Shown here one piece after another: positions 47,895 to 60,239 of a stretch of DNA of 64,000 nucleotides. How positions within the stretch are numbered: position 1 is the stretch's first letter; every line of letters starts with the position of its first letter. The position numbers and the translations under genes were made by a program. The stretch comes from Sapria himalayana. Taxonomy: Eukaryota; Streptophyta; Magnoliopsida; Malpighiales; Rafflesiaceae. The stretch covers positions 48,501 to 112,500 of the forward strand of contig JAREIK010001716.1 in NCBI GenBank assembly GCA_029783825.1, given 5' to 3'. A model generated the notes under the pieces. It saw only the letters and a list, made by a program, of their open reading frames with translations, was not told where the DNA came from and did not search any database.

Positions 47895-50334
47895 GAACTT
47901 ATCAATAACATAATAAGGAAGAAACAACTTCACATCAAAAAAATGGTTTGAATATTGTGGTTGACTATTTTCATTTGGAAACAAAATCTTGAATCTAAAG
48001 ATTTGTTATTTTGTGTATGAATCAGTGGGAATAATGAATTTATTCATCAAATTAAAAGTACATACTTAGGTTACCTCCCATGAAGCACTAAGTTTAATAT
48101 CCTTGGCTAGACCATTATTGGATCATCAATTTGTTCAATAATTTCAATGGTCAAATCAAGTTTTCCAATATAATCTTTCTTTTATTCTTGTCTTTTCGAA
48201 TTCTCTTTTATTATTAAGTCATCTTTTACAATTTCTCCTTTGGGTTATTCTTTTATAGATGGTGCAACATTGTGAGAAGTAATGATATAATTACCTATGA
48301 ACACCAATGATAAGGATGCAACTTGTTGTGAAGTTGTAACTTCATGAATTTTTATTTGGATCCATTTTTCACATGGTTTTGAAAAAAAATAATTTTTTTA
48401 AAGCTTCTATTACTCCATTGTCACGGCTTTATCTCTTACCATGATTTTCTTTGATGCTTCACCAATTAAAGCCATGACTTATTTTGAAGTCATGGTTTCT
48501 TTATTATAACTATTAGTTCTTCATCTACCTTCATATATTCAATAATTATTATCTTTGTCTGCTATTTCCCTTCTAGTAAATCAACCATCAGCTTGGAATT
48601 GCTTTTATTTCTTTTATAATCACCAAAATTCCCTTAGTAATTTCTTTTATTTTTGATTTGGAAATTCCATCATTTGAATGTTTTTCTTCACATTTTCAAA
48701 GTAGTTTGACTTGGATCCTCCAGAAGTCATGAGTTTGAAAAATACTACAATTTCATAGAAGTCTTCTTCATCATGGAAACTTATTATATTTTCTTCAGTC
48801 TAAAGTGCTTATAGTTAATCATATTCTCCATCTTCTTCGAGCCAATAATCTTTCACAAAGTTATTCATTATGAAGTCTTTATTTTGTCTCATGGTGATGC
48901 ATAGAAGACTATTTATTCTCTAGTAATCTTTCTCATCATCATCTAGGTTATATAGGTCATGTAGAGATTAAACTTTAGTTGCTCTTCACCCATATGAACT
49001 ATGAATTCTTTTTTCTTGAAATCTATTAATATCAATCTAATGGATAAACAAATAGTCATCACAAGATCAATAGAGCATAATGATCTTCCTTCATATCAAG
49101 CACAAAAAAAATTATAGAAAAAATAAATTTTCCAACCTTCACCATCGCATCTTCAATAATATCTCTCAAATTTTTGATTAATCAATAGGACAATTGAAGT
49201 GATAGAAAGGTCAAAGTTATATCACCAAGGTTCAATGTTTATACTATGAATAGTGACATTAAATTAATATTTGATCTATGATTATATAAATTTTATACAT
49301 CTTCAACTTTCTCTTGCTTCTTAAGGTGTTTTTTATGAACTTCATATAAATGAGCATATCAGATAAAGCTTTGAAAAATGAGATATTAACTCCTAACTTC
49401 TAGATGATATTGAGAAACCTTACAAATTAGTCATCAAGCTTCCCCTTTGTAAAACAACATAGAAAAAAAAGGTTGAGTAGAAAATTTAGTTTATCATTTC
49501 CATAATCATTCTTTAGCACATCCTTCATTTCATGGCTTTTTCCAATTTTCATTTCATTCTCCTCCACTTCTGCATGTGTCTAAACTATGGATGTATTTTG
49601 GGAAGGGAGTTCTATGGATGCCATGATTTTGAGGAATGTCATGGCTTTAGAAAATGTCATGGAATTGGGCATCATGGCTTAAGAAAAATTTGGGACTTCA
49701 TTAGTCACTACTTCTTTCTCTATTCAACATCTTTTTTGGTCTTCACTTCGACTTATTGCTCAACTAACTTTTTTCCACTTTTGAGTATGATGGATAAGTA
49801 CTTTTTTTGATTTGCTAGATATTAATTTGTATTTCATTTATGTTATTCTACTTCATTAATAATGCTAATTGTCCAAATTGATTCTCAATAATCTTTATTA
49901 CTATATTCATATGTTCTAGCAAGGAAAGAATATTTTCTTCCAATGACATCTTTTCTACTTCCTTTGGGTATTTGTAATTGAAGCTCGAGGTTCCATACAT
50001 TTGGTATTCCATTGAGTTTTTTCCAAATTTTGTATCGAATTGCCTAAAGTTCTATTACACATTCCCATGAATTTCATACGACATACTTTTATGATTCTCA
50101 CTTTTGTATGATAGTGTGTGGGAGCATTATTGTCGTGTCTAAAGACATGCTTATTATTCTACAAGACTGTGTTTCCTCCACAAGATAAATGGGGTTGATA
50201 AATATAATTGTTTAATATTACAAAATAGAAATTTCTTCCTTACTTAGTCACTTGCTTTTTTGGGCTCCTAATAAATTAAAAATCTCATAGATGTTGGCCT
50301 CCATTGCCTTCAATCTATCTAACTACCTTAATGT
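47895..50334 (-). pseudogene. Ty3-gypsy gag-protease remnant without RT or integrase (element B)
   Basis: Second gag-protease-only copy, minus strand. Gag C-terminal half (50300-49900, e.g. SYKSENHKSMSYEIHGNV), linker end LNII*KLGVNISFFKALSDM (49330-49440), protease NHRSNINLMSLFIV (about 49260-49290), where the D-x-G of the active site has become N-x-R, then LILIDFKKKEFIVHMGEEQ and LKFNL (48960-49060). After a spacer (48120-48900) comes the tail GCCAAGGATATTAAACTTAG (48060-48115), homologous to the tail in element A. RT, RNase H and integrase are absent. The gag N-terminus is also missing and LTR L7 directly abuts. Confidence 0.82.
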
Positions 50335-51987
50335 GGCTTTATTATTGTGCAAAAACTTATTATTTATGACATGATCAAAAAAGCTTGTTGGATGATTATC
50401 TCTCGCCCAATGAAGTTTCATATGTATATGAGTTATACAAGGGGTAAAGTAAACTTAAACCTAGATATTGATTAAACATGAATAATGTGGGCAATCTGAC
50501 CAATAAAAAATAAATGAATTACTTCATGAGTTAAGTAGATTGACTTGAGTTTTTGGAAAGATACTTAAAACTATGGATTGGCTCACTTTCTTATGCATGA
50601 TAATATTTTTTTTAGTATTTGGAAAATATTAGGTTCATCTTTCGAACAAATGGTAGATGAGTGTGAATTATCCTAGTATCCTTTTGGCATACAAGGTAGC
50701 TATCATTCTTGGCTATCACTACCAATGATAATCCCCTCATAGTTGTACCTTGATATTAGCTATCATCCCGATCACATGTCATTTTCATGTATACTCCTTT
50801 TTAAAAATATGCCAACTGAACTTGATGACTACTTTAAGTGTGTATTCCTATTCTTTGATCTAAAATATCTCAAGGATGTGAAATATTGTGGTGCTAGATG
50901 TATTTATGTTTTCAGTTTCGTAAGAACTATACTCAAGATAATTAACATATGCCTTTTCAAAAATCTTACATATAAACATCATACAAGAGAAATTGACTCA
51001 CAGTGTTATCACCACCATACAAAACACCTACATTTGGATATATCCTTAGACATATCTATCACCATCTTCCATGACCGACATGATGTATTAATATCCTTGG
51101 ACATAAATACATCATATAAATATATCTACTCAAGATAATCCCCATCATAGTATGGAGTCACCATACTATGATGAAACCCTTAATTTAAATATTCCACTTA
51201 ACCCTTACATCACTAAAAGATTAGTTCTTCTGCAATATGCACAATAGATTTATCTTAAATATTTTTATACTTTTGATTTCATATGTATCATAATCATGAC
51301 AATTAAACTTACCTCAATCTTAAGCTTTCCCACATAGATTTACCTTATATATTAAGATTAGAAGGTTTGTCACTTCCTTCTTATCATATCATATGAGTGT
51401 ATCTCGCGACTTTTTTATCACCATCTATGATTAATAACATGCATGGGCCCATGATATTATTAAAATCATAAATTTTAATTCTAAATAGCATCTTATTCAT
51501 CAACATCTAAACCATTATGTTATTTTAAAAAGTGTGGCCATGACTCCAAGAAAATATCATGGCCATAAATATTATGTTACACAGTAAAATAATTATGTCA
51601 ACTTAATGATGGAGTCATGACATACAATAATTATCATGACTAATTTTATAGAGTCATAGCCAAGACATGATGACACAATTTCTCAACAAAAGGGTGGAAG
51701 GTGTAAACAAGTCATGACATGTGATATTTTATGACTCTTAATTGCTTCTCTCCTTCAAAGTCATCACTCCATCATATGTATCAATTTTAAATAAAATATT
51801 TTTGATTTCACTAATATTCATCAAATTCTCTCAAAACAAAACATTTAGTAAAATCTGTCTAATTAAATCTCAAACATGTGCTAACACATCAATAAATATA
51901 TGTCAAATAACCCAAAAGAGTCAGTACATAGAGTATCAAACATGTAGCAACATGACACATTAAAGCTTGTATCTGATACTCTCCTCA
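50335..51987 (-). repeat. 5' LTR (L7) of gypsy element B, centrally deleted
   Basis: The left part matches L4 from its primer-side edge (GCTTGTTGGATGATTATCTC; ACAAGGTAGCTATCA) to about 51525. There the sequence jumps past the central array to the right-hand end (GTGTGGCCATGACTCCAAGAAAATATCATGG in overlapping shorter matches to L6). The right edge near 51987 is approximate. The 131-codon plus frame 50743-51138 lies wholly within LTR sequence and is not conserved in L1 or L4, so it is not counted as a gene. Confidence 0.65.
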
Positions 51988-53930
51988 ATAATCTATTTAA
52001 TCCTCTTAGCAGTGCCATTTATTGAAATATTTTTGTTGACTAATGTCATGAGATACATAATAACTTTCAAATTGACCTCTATATTTTCTCTCATTATCAT
52101 AATGATTGAAAATCAATTTCATGTTGGTCTTTTTCTCAACTTTGTAGTGGACATCCTTAAAAACATGAAAGACATCGTCTTTCTTTTTTAGTACAAATGC
52201 ATACATATTCTTAGTGATCGGCAATGAATTTCACAAAGTAAAATGATTCACTAATTACTAATCTTTGTATAGGACATACATCAATATGTATATGATCGAT
52301 GATATTCAATCTCTTTGAATGGAAAAGAGAGTAAAAAGGTGCTATATAGCTTTTTCTAAGTATATATTCCATATACTCATCAAAAGAGTTTCCGTGATCA
52401 AATAGCAGAATATTTCTTCTAGCTAGTAACTGAAGTTCATTCTTACTCATATGATCAGATCTTGCATGTCAAAGACTAGTTTCACTCTTTTGATAAACAA
52501 GATTTACCCATCTTTAGGTCCAATAACTAATTTGTGAATAATAAATAACATACACTCCTTTTTACCCCTCATAATGACTAATAAGCTCTTGACATTTTTC
52601 CATTGAAGATCAGCAAAATAATTTATGTATTTCATGTCATCCACATGTCAACAGACATTATGTTCATATGAATTTTGGGTGTATAACTAACATCTTACAA
52701 TATTACAAGATATCTAATCTATATTTGTAGACAAATATATCTTATGCCCAATATAAATGATGTCTCATTATTACCATCATTACAATGCCATAGTCTCCAT
52801 GTGTAAATTTAGTGAAAAAATTAATATACTAGTGATATAAAATAAAACTCAAGAACCAATAAGCTAATCACCCTTATAAGACACTAAATTTACAGAATTA
52901 TCATCATTATTTAGCATCAAATCAACTTTCAAGATGATGTTATCATTTTCTCTAAGCTATATCTCCTCTCCTCTTGCATGATCTATATATAGTCTTCTCT
53001 TAAAATAGCAATCCTTTGTCACATGTCTCATATTATGTTAAAGGTAACATTTGACTACTTTTCTATTTCATCACTTGCCTTTGGATAAATATTTTCTTCC
53101 ATTACTAAGTGTGTGCTTAGTTGTCCTCCTACCATATCTTTCAGAAATAAGGATATAATGAAAAAATTTCCTTTCTTATGTATTCGTGTTTCGTTAGACA
53201 ATAGATTTTCCATGACAAAATGCTTTGATACAATTCATATCGGGCAGTGAAATACTCAATAAAACTTCAAAGTTATTCTAACTTTTTAGAAATGAGCTTA
53301 GAAATAGACATGCAAGCACCTCATCTTCCAAGAGCATCTTCATAGAAGCAAGTTGATTCATGAGCCCGTAAAAAAGATTGATGTGTGCTGTTATTTGATT
53401 TCTATATTTAAACTTTAAATTAAATAAGTTTCTAATAATTAATATATATTAGTTAACATATTCTTTTCAAATATAGACTCTAGTTTTTTTCTACGACTTT
53501 ATAGCCCTCATTTTTTCGGCAATATGTTGATAGGTATCACCACTTATCCATTGGTGAATGATTGAGGCATTCCTAAAGTTCAAGTCTTTCAATTTTTTGT
53601 CACTTATTTTTTCAGGTTTTGGTTTTTTCTTAATAGGGTCATATAATTATTCGATAACAAGATAGTTATTAATTTTATTTTTTCAAATATGATAATTAGT
53701 TACATTTAACTTTATTATCATGAAGTAGTCCTTCATGAGAGTATTGTGTCAAAATCAACCATAAATGAATCATGCAAATAAAAATATCACAAATTATGTC
53801 TGATATCACTTTTATTGCTATCAGGATAACCTCATATTAGCTTGATGTTATAAAATAAACTAGAAATTACATAGATATCACTAAATAACTTCTCAGCTTA
53901 GGTTATGCTACCAATTACTAAAATTAGTAA
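51988..53930 (-). pseudogene. Ty1-copia gag to integrase remnant (copia-3)
   Basis: Minus strand. Gag: ITAHINLFYGLMNQLASMKM and LLEDEVLACLFLSS (about 53300-53400). Zinc knuckle near 53010-53050 reads KCYL*HNMRHVTKDCYF, so the second Cys codon is a stop while the His and last Cys remain. Integrase: HHCC-like HMSKNELQLLARRNILLF, then SKRLNIIDHIHIDVCPIQ with the first catalytic Asp (52211-52450), YAFVLKKKDDVFHVFKDVHY and HYDNERKYRGQF (52006-52224), where the usual Asp-Asn-Gly-Gly-Glu motif is altered. RT and RNase H are absent; the element stops where LTR L7 starts. Resembles Tork/Tnt1 integrases. Confidence 0.85.
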
Positions 53931-53947
53931 CCAACGCTGATACTACT
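53931..53947 (-). other. Primer-binding site of copia-3
   Basis: Minus-strand TAGTATCAGCGT lies just inside the LTR edge and resembles TGGTATCAGAGC, the initiator-tRNA-Met complement used by plant copia elements. Confidence 0.6.
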
Positions 53948-54930
53948 TGTTGGAGGTATCAGTATCGAAAACCCAAACTTTAAAACTAATTGTTAGTATC
54001 AATACCTTCTATAATGCGATTTGTTGGGGAAAGATGGATGAGTTAGTGGTTACTTTGAAATTACTAAAAATAACATAAAACAAATTTGTTTGCCACAAAA
54101 AAGCCTTTATAATTCAAAACTCATATGAGATTAAATTTCTATGTTTTGAAAACATAAACTTTTATATAAAATAAAATTCAGTCCAAATTTTATTTTATTA
54201 AAAACCAATTAGATCAAATTCTAAAATTTATTTCAATGCATGATGAAAAACTTAAATTCAGAATCAATTATAATTTATTCCATAATTCTAAAACATAAAA
54301 TTCAAAATGCACACTAAATCTCAAATGTCAGGTTTATATATTGCATAGATGAATTAAGTATACTAAAGATTTCTTCATCTGTACTAAAAAAATCATAAAA
54401 GATAAAATACCCAAAAATTATATTTTGAACCAAGATAATTTTTTTTAGAATTTAAAACCTTAAAAATCAAAAAAAAAAAAATCCAGTAAAATAATGTAAA
54501 CACATTGCTTTGGGGAGAATGCTCCAAATGTAAAATAGTGTTATTTTTTAGGTTGAGTTCAATTCGTCAACTTCAATATAAGAATTTCTTTAAATAGATT
54601 ACGAGATATAAGAGGAGTTTATTTCTAGAAACTCTTCCCCACAATAACACACTTCTAAATATTTATGTCATTTTACATGTAAATCTATTTTTTAAAAAAA
54701 GAACTCTATTCTTCCTCTCTTTTTTAATGTTTTTCTGATTTTTTTTTTCTTTTTTTGTTATGTTGAACCATGGGAGAGAGGAAAAATGATGCACTTTTCC
54801 TTTATTGAAAGACCCATGGGGAGATCATTTTGTGTTTTTTTTTCTATAACTACGCAAGAAAAAAAAACTCATTTTTTTTGTATATTTGTATTTGTAACAA
54901 TCGAGTAAAAAAAAAAAAGCTTATGCAACA
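53948..54930 (-). repeat. 5' LTR of copia-3 (about 983 bp)
   Basis: The plus-strand edge TGTTGG (53948) borders the primer-binding site; the proposed outer edge ends GCAACA at 54930, giving TGTTG...CAACA termini on the minus strand. The inner edge is well supported by the primer site, the outer edge only by the terminal motif. The partner LTR is missing. Confidence 0.55.
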
Positions 54931-55305
54931 AAAAAAATCACACTCCATGTAGTTTTCACTTTTTTCGTTTTATTGATGAGTTTTCACTTTTTATTTAATG
55001 AGCAAAACAAACATAAATAAAAAATAGTAATAACTAAAAAATAAAATATAAATGATTAAAATAAGAATTATATATTACTATTATAAAATTACAACAAGAC
55101 AAATTAAAATACAATCCAAATCAAAGCCTTATCTATTTGATTAAAGCAGACCCAACACAATCTTCTTTCATATTAGATAATTTTTCATTGGTACTATAAA
55201 AAATTTAACAGGATACAAATAAATACTCCTAGAAAATTCAAATTGGTGCATTCCAACTTGTAATAATAGGTGTTAACTTCTGTGATATGCAAAATTATCT
55301 TTGGG
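54931..55305. other. AT-rich spacer
   Basis: Homopolymer-rich sequence between copia-3 and hAT-4; nothing recognised. Confidence 0.45.
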
Positions 55306-58200
55306 TAGAGGTGATAAAAGAGTTGTGTGGCTCAAGCCCAACCCACGATCCGACCTAGTTTCATTGGCCGAGGCATGATGAGAGGCACTAGGACTCGTGC
55401 CAGGCATCTTTGCATGTCAGCCCACAAAACATCTTGTGCAATGTTGTAGTTGTACCTAGCTAGCATGCCAATGTGCTGAATTTGGTCAGGCACAAGATGC
55501 CCGACAAAATGACCCAAGCAGGGAAAAATGGGTCTAGTTACTATTCATCACATGTAAGTCATGTGCCTCAAAATTGGAATTCCTAAATTTGTGATACATG
55601 CACCTTGCGTACCTCTAATTTTAATAAAATTTGAATTTTGATTGGGTTCAGACTGCTGCCAAATTGGCCTAGTTAAATAAATTAAAAAAATATTTTTTTT
55701 TGAAAATATTTACGTCCATTAAGCCTCGTGCCTTGTCATGTGCATGTATTCATGAGACATGGAAAAAAATATATATATTTGATAATTCATGCGGATTGTG
55801 CCAGACTATTGGATATTAAGTCTAATAGTATTAGATTGAAAAAAATGAATAGAAATATTTTATCTAGTTAAAAATAAAAAAAAATTAATTTATAAATAAG
55901 TATTTTGAGTTATTCTTTCTCCATCTTAAGTCATTAACAAAAACAATATCACCTCTTCCCTTTCTTATTATAGCCCTCTTTCTAACTAAAAATTTATCTA
56001 TCCCTTAACTTTCATGTATTTAGAATATATCAATGTTGTAGAATATTTTGTACATAAATTTTATAATTTTAAATTAGTGATGGAGTGTGTTTGATCCATC
56101 AAATCAAGATTCATGTCCACATAATTTTGGTTACACGACTATAAATTTATATGGTATATGTCAATTGTCTAATTTTTGTTGGTTTTAAATTTTAGATAAT
56201 TAAAAAATATTGTTCTATTCCAAACTAGTTAAAAAATCAATAAGTTATTGTATTAAAAATTAAAGTAATAATGTAGATGAGTTTGATTTATATAACAAGA
56301 ATTTGACTGAAATGTTTGACATTGATTTGTCTCCTGGACATAGGTCCTCCCAGGCACCTAAAAAATATAAGTTATCTAAATGAACATATCAAGTATAAAA
56401 TCATTTTGAGATGATTAAAAATAAAAAAAATTGAAGAAACAAAGAAGATTCTACTTCATGTAGATATTATAAAATAAGTTGCAAAAATATTTGTGGGAAT
56501 GGAAATCTTAGGAGACATGCTATATAATGTATTAAAAAACAATGTGTATTAAATCTAGAGGTTCCAAGTGAGTTGGGCATGTCAGGCATGGTACAAGGCA
56601 TGGGCCAAATTGGTCATACTAGGCCCGACACAACTTATGTAATGCTGAGATGAGTGAGTCATGCCTCGTGCCAACCCATGCATGACCCATATGATTGGCC
56701 TGGTATCATGGTCCACCAACACAATGACCCATGATTGGTAACAAGTGGGCCATGGCTTATGGATGAAGCCCCATCGAGTAATTACCCGATGAGGTTGAAT
56801 ATTAAAAAAAAAACTCAATCATGTAGGCAGGTTAACTTGCGTGGTTGGGCTTTTCCCTGTTCGATGGCTTTGGGGGTATGGTTGTAGTTGACATGACTCA
56901 TTTGATATCTCTATTTAGATCATGTGAAAACTTAGCTTAGCAATAGGGTCATTGAATTTGAATTTACAATGGGTTCAAATATCTCATTTATTTAACTCAA
57001 TAAGTTTATTAGAGAAGACATTATTAGATTGGTAGATGGTATTAGACTTCCATTTCAATTTGCAAAAGATCCAAAACAAGTTAATTCTTCATCATATACA
57101 AAAATACATCTAGCCTAATAATTGTCAAAATCTAGGTCAATAAGTAGCATAAATGTAATATAAAACTATGAAATTGAAAAAAAAATACTAGTTAATGAAC
57201 ATGGAAAATATATTAGAGCGGTATTAGTGATGTTTGATACATGAGGTACTCTTAGCAGCACTCTTTTTGCATGTGTAACTGCTCACTTTGCTAATTCTAA
57301 TTGGAAAATAAATAGAAGAATATTAGGGTTTTAAGATATTGTTTATTCTAATAAAGATATTATCATATACGAGTCTTTTAATAATTTTTATGAAATATTA
57401 AATACAAATAAAATGTATAATATAACATTTGATTATATTTTGAATAATAGTGTTCCTATCAGTATGTTCATTAGAACCATTAGATAATATCCCCCAGCTT
57501 CGATTTTTTTTATTAAATTTATATATCACATAATAAACCTAATATTACATATAGACTTAAATATAGGTTCATCTTTATTAGAATATATTATAAATACATT
57601 ACATTATATTAAAATACCTAGTAAAATATAAGATCTTTATATTCAATAAGTCAGTAGGCATAAAAAAAATTGTACAATATATCAGACACCATTATGATTT
57701 AACATATTTGATGTGTGATTATGTATTTGTTACCATTATATTATATGAAAGTTCATTAATAATAAAAAATTAAAATAATAATTAAATAATCGAATTAAGA
57801 AATGTGATTTTTATTTTTGAAATTAATTAAATTTTTTAGGACACAACAAATCAATGTTCATTTATATATACTCACACATCTTGTAGTACACTTAGGTACA
57901 TATATGACATGATTAAAATCTTTAACCAATACAAAGAATACCATATTTTGATGATATGCCTTTCGAGATGGAAAAAAAAAATATTTAAAACATTAAGCTA
58001 TCATACTATTTCTTTATTATATATCTGATTGTATAAATCCAAAAGTTAAGGTTGAAGAAAATTAAAATATAATGAAATATATTTTTGGTTGTATTAATTG
58101 ACCACATGAATATGAATTTGTAATTTTAATCAGCATATTTTTCACAATTTTTAATTGATTTATAAGATTTGATAATCAAAAATGTGTTTGTTTGTGCATG
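55306..58200 (+). pseudogene. hAT (Ac-type) transposase remnant hAT-4, split by hAT element H4
   Basis: Starts with TAGAGGTGATAAAAG (55306), a degenerate hAT left end, and a GGC(A/C)TG-rich subterminal region. The plus-strand coding homology begins with a BED-finger-like part SCKNICGNGNLRRHAI*CIKK (56460-56545), is broken by H4 (56556-56913), and resumes: LSSTLFACVTAHFANSNWKI (57250-57310), DIVYSNKDIIIYESFNNFYE (57335-57390), ITFDYILNNSVPISMFIRTI (57425-57483) and, near the end, CLSRWKKKIFKTLSYHTISL then CINPKVKVEEN (57955-58062). The order matches hAT-5. The catalytic DNASNN block is altered to DYILNN. Many stops. No right terminus identified; the end is approximate. A short ACCTCTA at 55611-55617 could instead close a separate 312-bp MITE. 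Confidence 0.78.
56556..56913. mobile_element. Non-autonomous hAT element H4 (358 bp) nested in hAT-4
   Basis: Starts TAGAGGTTCCAAGTGAG and ends TTTGATATCTCTA. Flanks ATTAAATC (56548-56555) and TTTAGATC (56914-56921) agree at six of eight bases, a decayed 8-bp duplication. It contains TGGGCATG/GGCATGG-type words like H1 and H2 but is older in appearance. Removing it brings together two parts of the same hAT transposase reading region. Confidence 0.7.
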
Positions 58201-58614
58201 CTTAGTGTTAAATTATATTCTATACATAAACTTTCAACTTTTTAAAAAATGAAATGTTTGAAAAAAATTTGAGATTGTTGAAATAATGGAATGAAATTTA
58301 ATGATTTTTTAAACTTTTAAAGAGTTCTAATGTTGTAATATTTCTTTAATGTAGATGAATTGACTTATTGCCATAGTTATTAAAATAAATGAGAATGGGA
58401 CAATTCTTTTGGGAGAATTATGACAAGGTTTGGAGAAAATAAATGATTAGTGTTATGATTGAGGTTTAAAAATTGACAAGAAAATAAATGGGGGGATTGT
58501 GTTTTTGTCCACTGTCAACAAAATTATTAAAAAAACATAACTTAATTTGGTAACTTAAATTTAGTAATCCAAATATTATCTTAAATCTTTCCCCTCAACT
58601 TGACCCATGCTCAT
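58201..58614. other. AT-rich spacer
   Basis: No recognised feature between hAT-4 and the GAGCTC-rich array. Confidence 0.45.
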
Positions 58615-59290
58615 CTCTTTGAGCTCTACAAGCTCCATGTTGAAGCTCCCATCGAATTCTAGGAGCTTGACCAGGATCACTGGAAGATCAACAAGGATGT
58701 GCATGGAGCTTGACAAAGAGCTTCAATGAACTTGAAGGGCTCCATTTAACTACTGTTGGTAATCGATGAGCTGCATGGAGCTTGAAAAAAAGTTGTATTG
58801 TGCTTGATTAGCTACATGGAACTCCATTTAATCTAGGAGCTAATAGAGCTCGCGGAGCAGCTACTAGAGCTCGATCAAGAGCTCCATGGAGCTTACGAGG
58901 AGTTGCATGAAGCCTTGCGGTTGAGCTCATGTAGTTTGATGTAGTTCCAACTAGAGCTCGACAGGGGCTCATGAAACTCAATGGACCTCCAAGTTGATCT
59001 CAATGTAGATAAACAGGAGCTTATGGAGGTCCAAGGAGCTCGACCAAGAACTATATTGAGCTCAATGAGCTCCTGTCAACGAAGAGTTTAACAAGGAGCT
59101 CTCGGTGCTCGATGGCCTTTTAACAGGAGCTGCTTGGAGCTCGAAAGGAGCTCGTCAAGCTCAAAGGATTTATTGAATGAGCTCGATGGAGCACCTCGTT
59201 GATCTCATAGAGCTTCGGCAGGAGCTTCTCATCAAGTTCAATGGAGCCCCTGGGCCTTTTAGTCAAGCTCCAAGAGTTACAAAGGAAATG
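58615..59290. repeat. GAGCTC-rich degenerate array
   Basis: About 675 bp saturated with GAGCT(C/T)GA, TGGAGCT and AGCTCCA words in both orientations. Thirteen exact GAGCTC hexamers lie between 58621 and 59184. Words such as GGAGCTCGA, CATGGAGCTT and CAAGGAGCT recur at irregular 20-60 bp spacing, so it looks like an old minisatellite with lost phase. Composition is far more GC-rich than either flank. No open frame persists; the 60-codon minus frame at 59120-59302 is incidental. Confidence 0.8.
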
Positions 59291-59790
59291 GGTGAGGAAC
59301 AAGTGGAGATTTGAGATTTGAATTACTAAAAATAAATGCGAACATCAATTAAAAGCTAGGTGCATTTTTAAAAAATTATAAAAACATTTTTTAATTAGTT
59401 TTTTCCACAAATGGTTTTGGCATTTTTGTTAATACAAACACATTTTATTATCTTTCACACTTCCCATCTTTGATTCTCTCTATTCTTACCCTCCACATCA
59501 CTCCTTATTCCTTTTCTATGTTCTCTAATCAGTCCATGTTCATCCTCTCTATGCGTTTTCTCCAACTCTATTATCTAATAGCTTTTTTGTCATTTATTCA
59601 ATAGCTATTTGAACGTCCTCAAAAGTTGGTAACTTTACAAAAATTATTTTTATTTTAGGGTAATATATAGCATGCTTCAGCATGCACATATGGCGTGCAC
59701 CATGTGTCTGATTAATAATTGAATTTGTATCGTTTGGTTTGATTATATAACTTTTATAAGCATTACTGTTATATGAAAAATAAATGATAT
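59291..59790. other. Spacer upstream of copia-4
   Basis: Nothing recognised except a short imperfect repeat of GCATGC/GCATGCAC (59670-59700). Confidence 0.4.
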
Positions 59791-60215
59791 TATTTTATAA
59801 TTCAAAACTAAAAAGAGTTATATATATTATGAATAATTTTATGGATGTCCATAAACTCTCCAATAATTTCTTGACTATTGTTGTTCTTGTGACACTTATT
59901 ATTTATAGATTAATGTGTATTAATTGGCATGGATTAATATGTATTAATTGGTACATTTATTTGTGTGTTGATGTATATATTCATTGACATATTTATATAC
60001 ACATTAATGTATTCATTCATTGACATCTTTATATACACATAAATATATTCATGAATTAAACTCTATAAATAGAGAGCCTTTATATAAGTTAGTAGAAACT
60101 TGAAGGAATAAAAATTCTTCCATGGCCCTGTTTCTCCTATATCTCTTGTTTTCTTGTCCTTCTATTTTATAATACATTATTTGTAAGAAGCTTTGTTGCA
60201 TTTTCAAAAGATATA
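59791..60215 (+). repeat. Probable 5' LTR region of copia-4
   Basis: Immediately upstream of the copia-4 gag. It has a TATA box (CTATAAATA, 60063-60071), followed at a plausible distance by the pyrimidine-rich tract TTTCTCCTATATCTCTTG common near LTR 3' ends, and a direct repeat of CATTGACATNTTTATATACACA (59973 and 60019). A degraded primer site, GGTATACTGGAG, lies near 60221. The LTR start could not be fixed and no second LTR falls in the window. The 67-codon frame at 59784-59987 is within this stretch and unrecognised. Confidence 0.5.
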
Positions 60216-60239
60216 TTAAAGGTATACTGGAGTATTATT

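Noticed and set aside
50743..51138. 131-codon plus frame
   Set aside because: Lies wholly in gypsy LTR L7; homologous DNA in L1 and L4 does not keep the frame open.
55306..55617. Separate 312-bp hAT MITE ending ACCTCTA
   Set aside because: The flanking 8-mers do not match and the region after 55617 resembles the inner left arm of hAT-5, so the segment is better read as the left arm of hAT-4.
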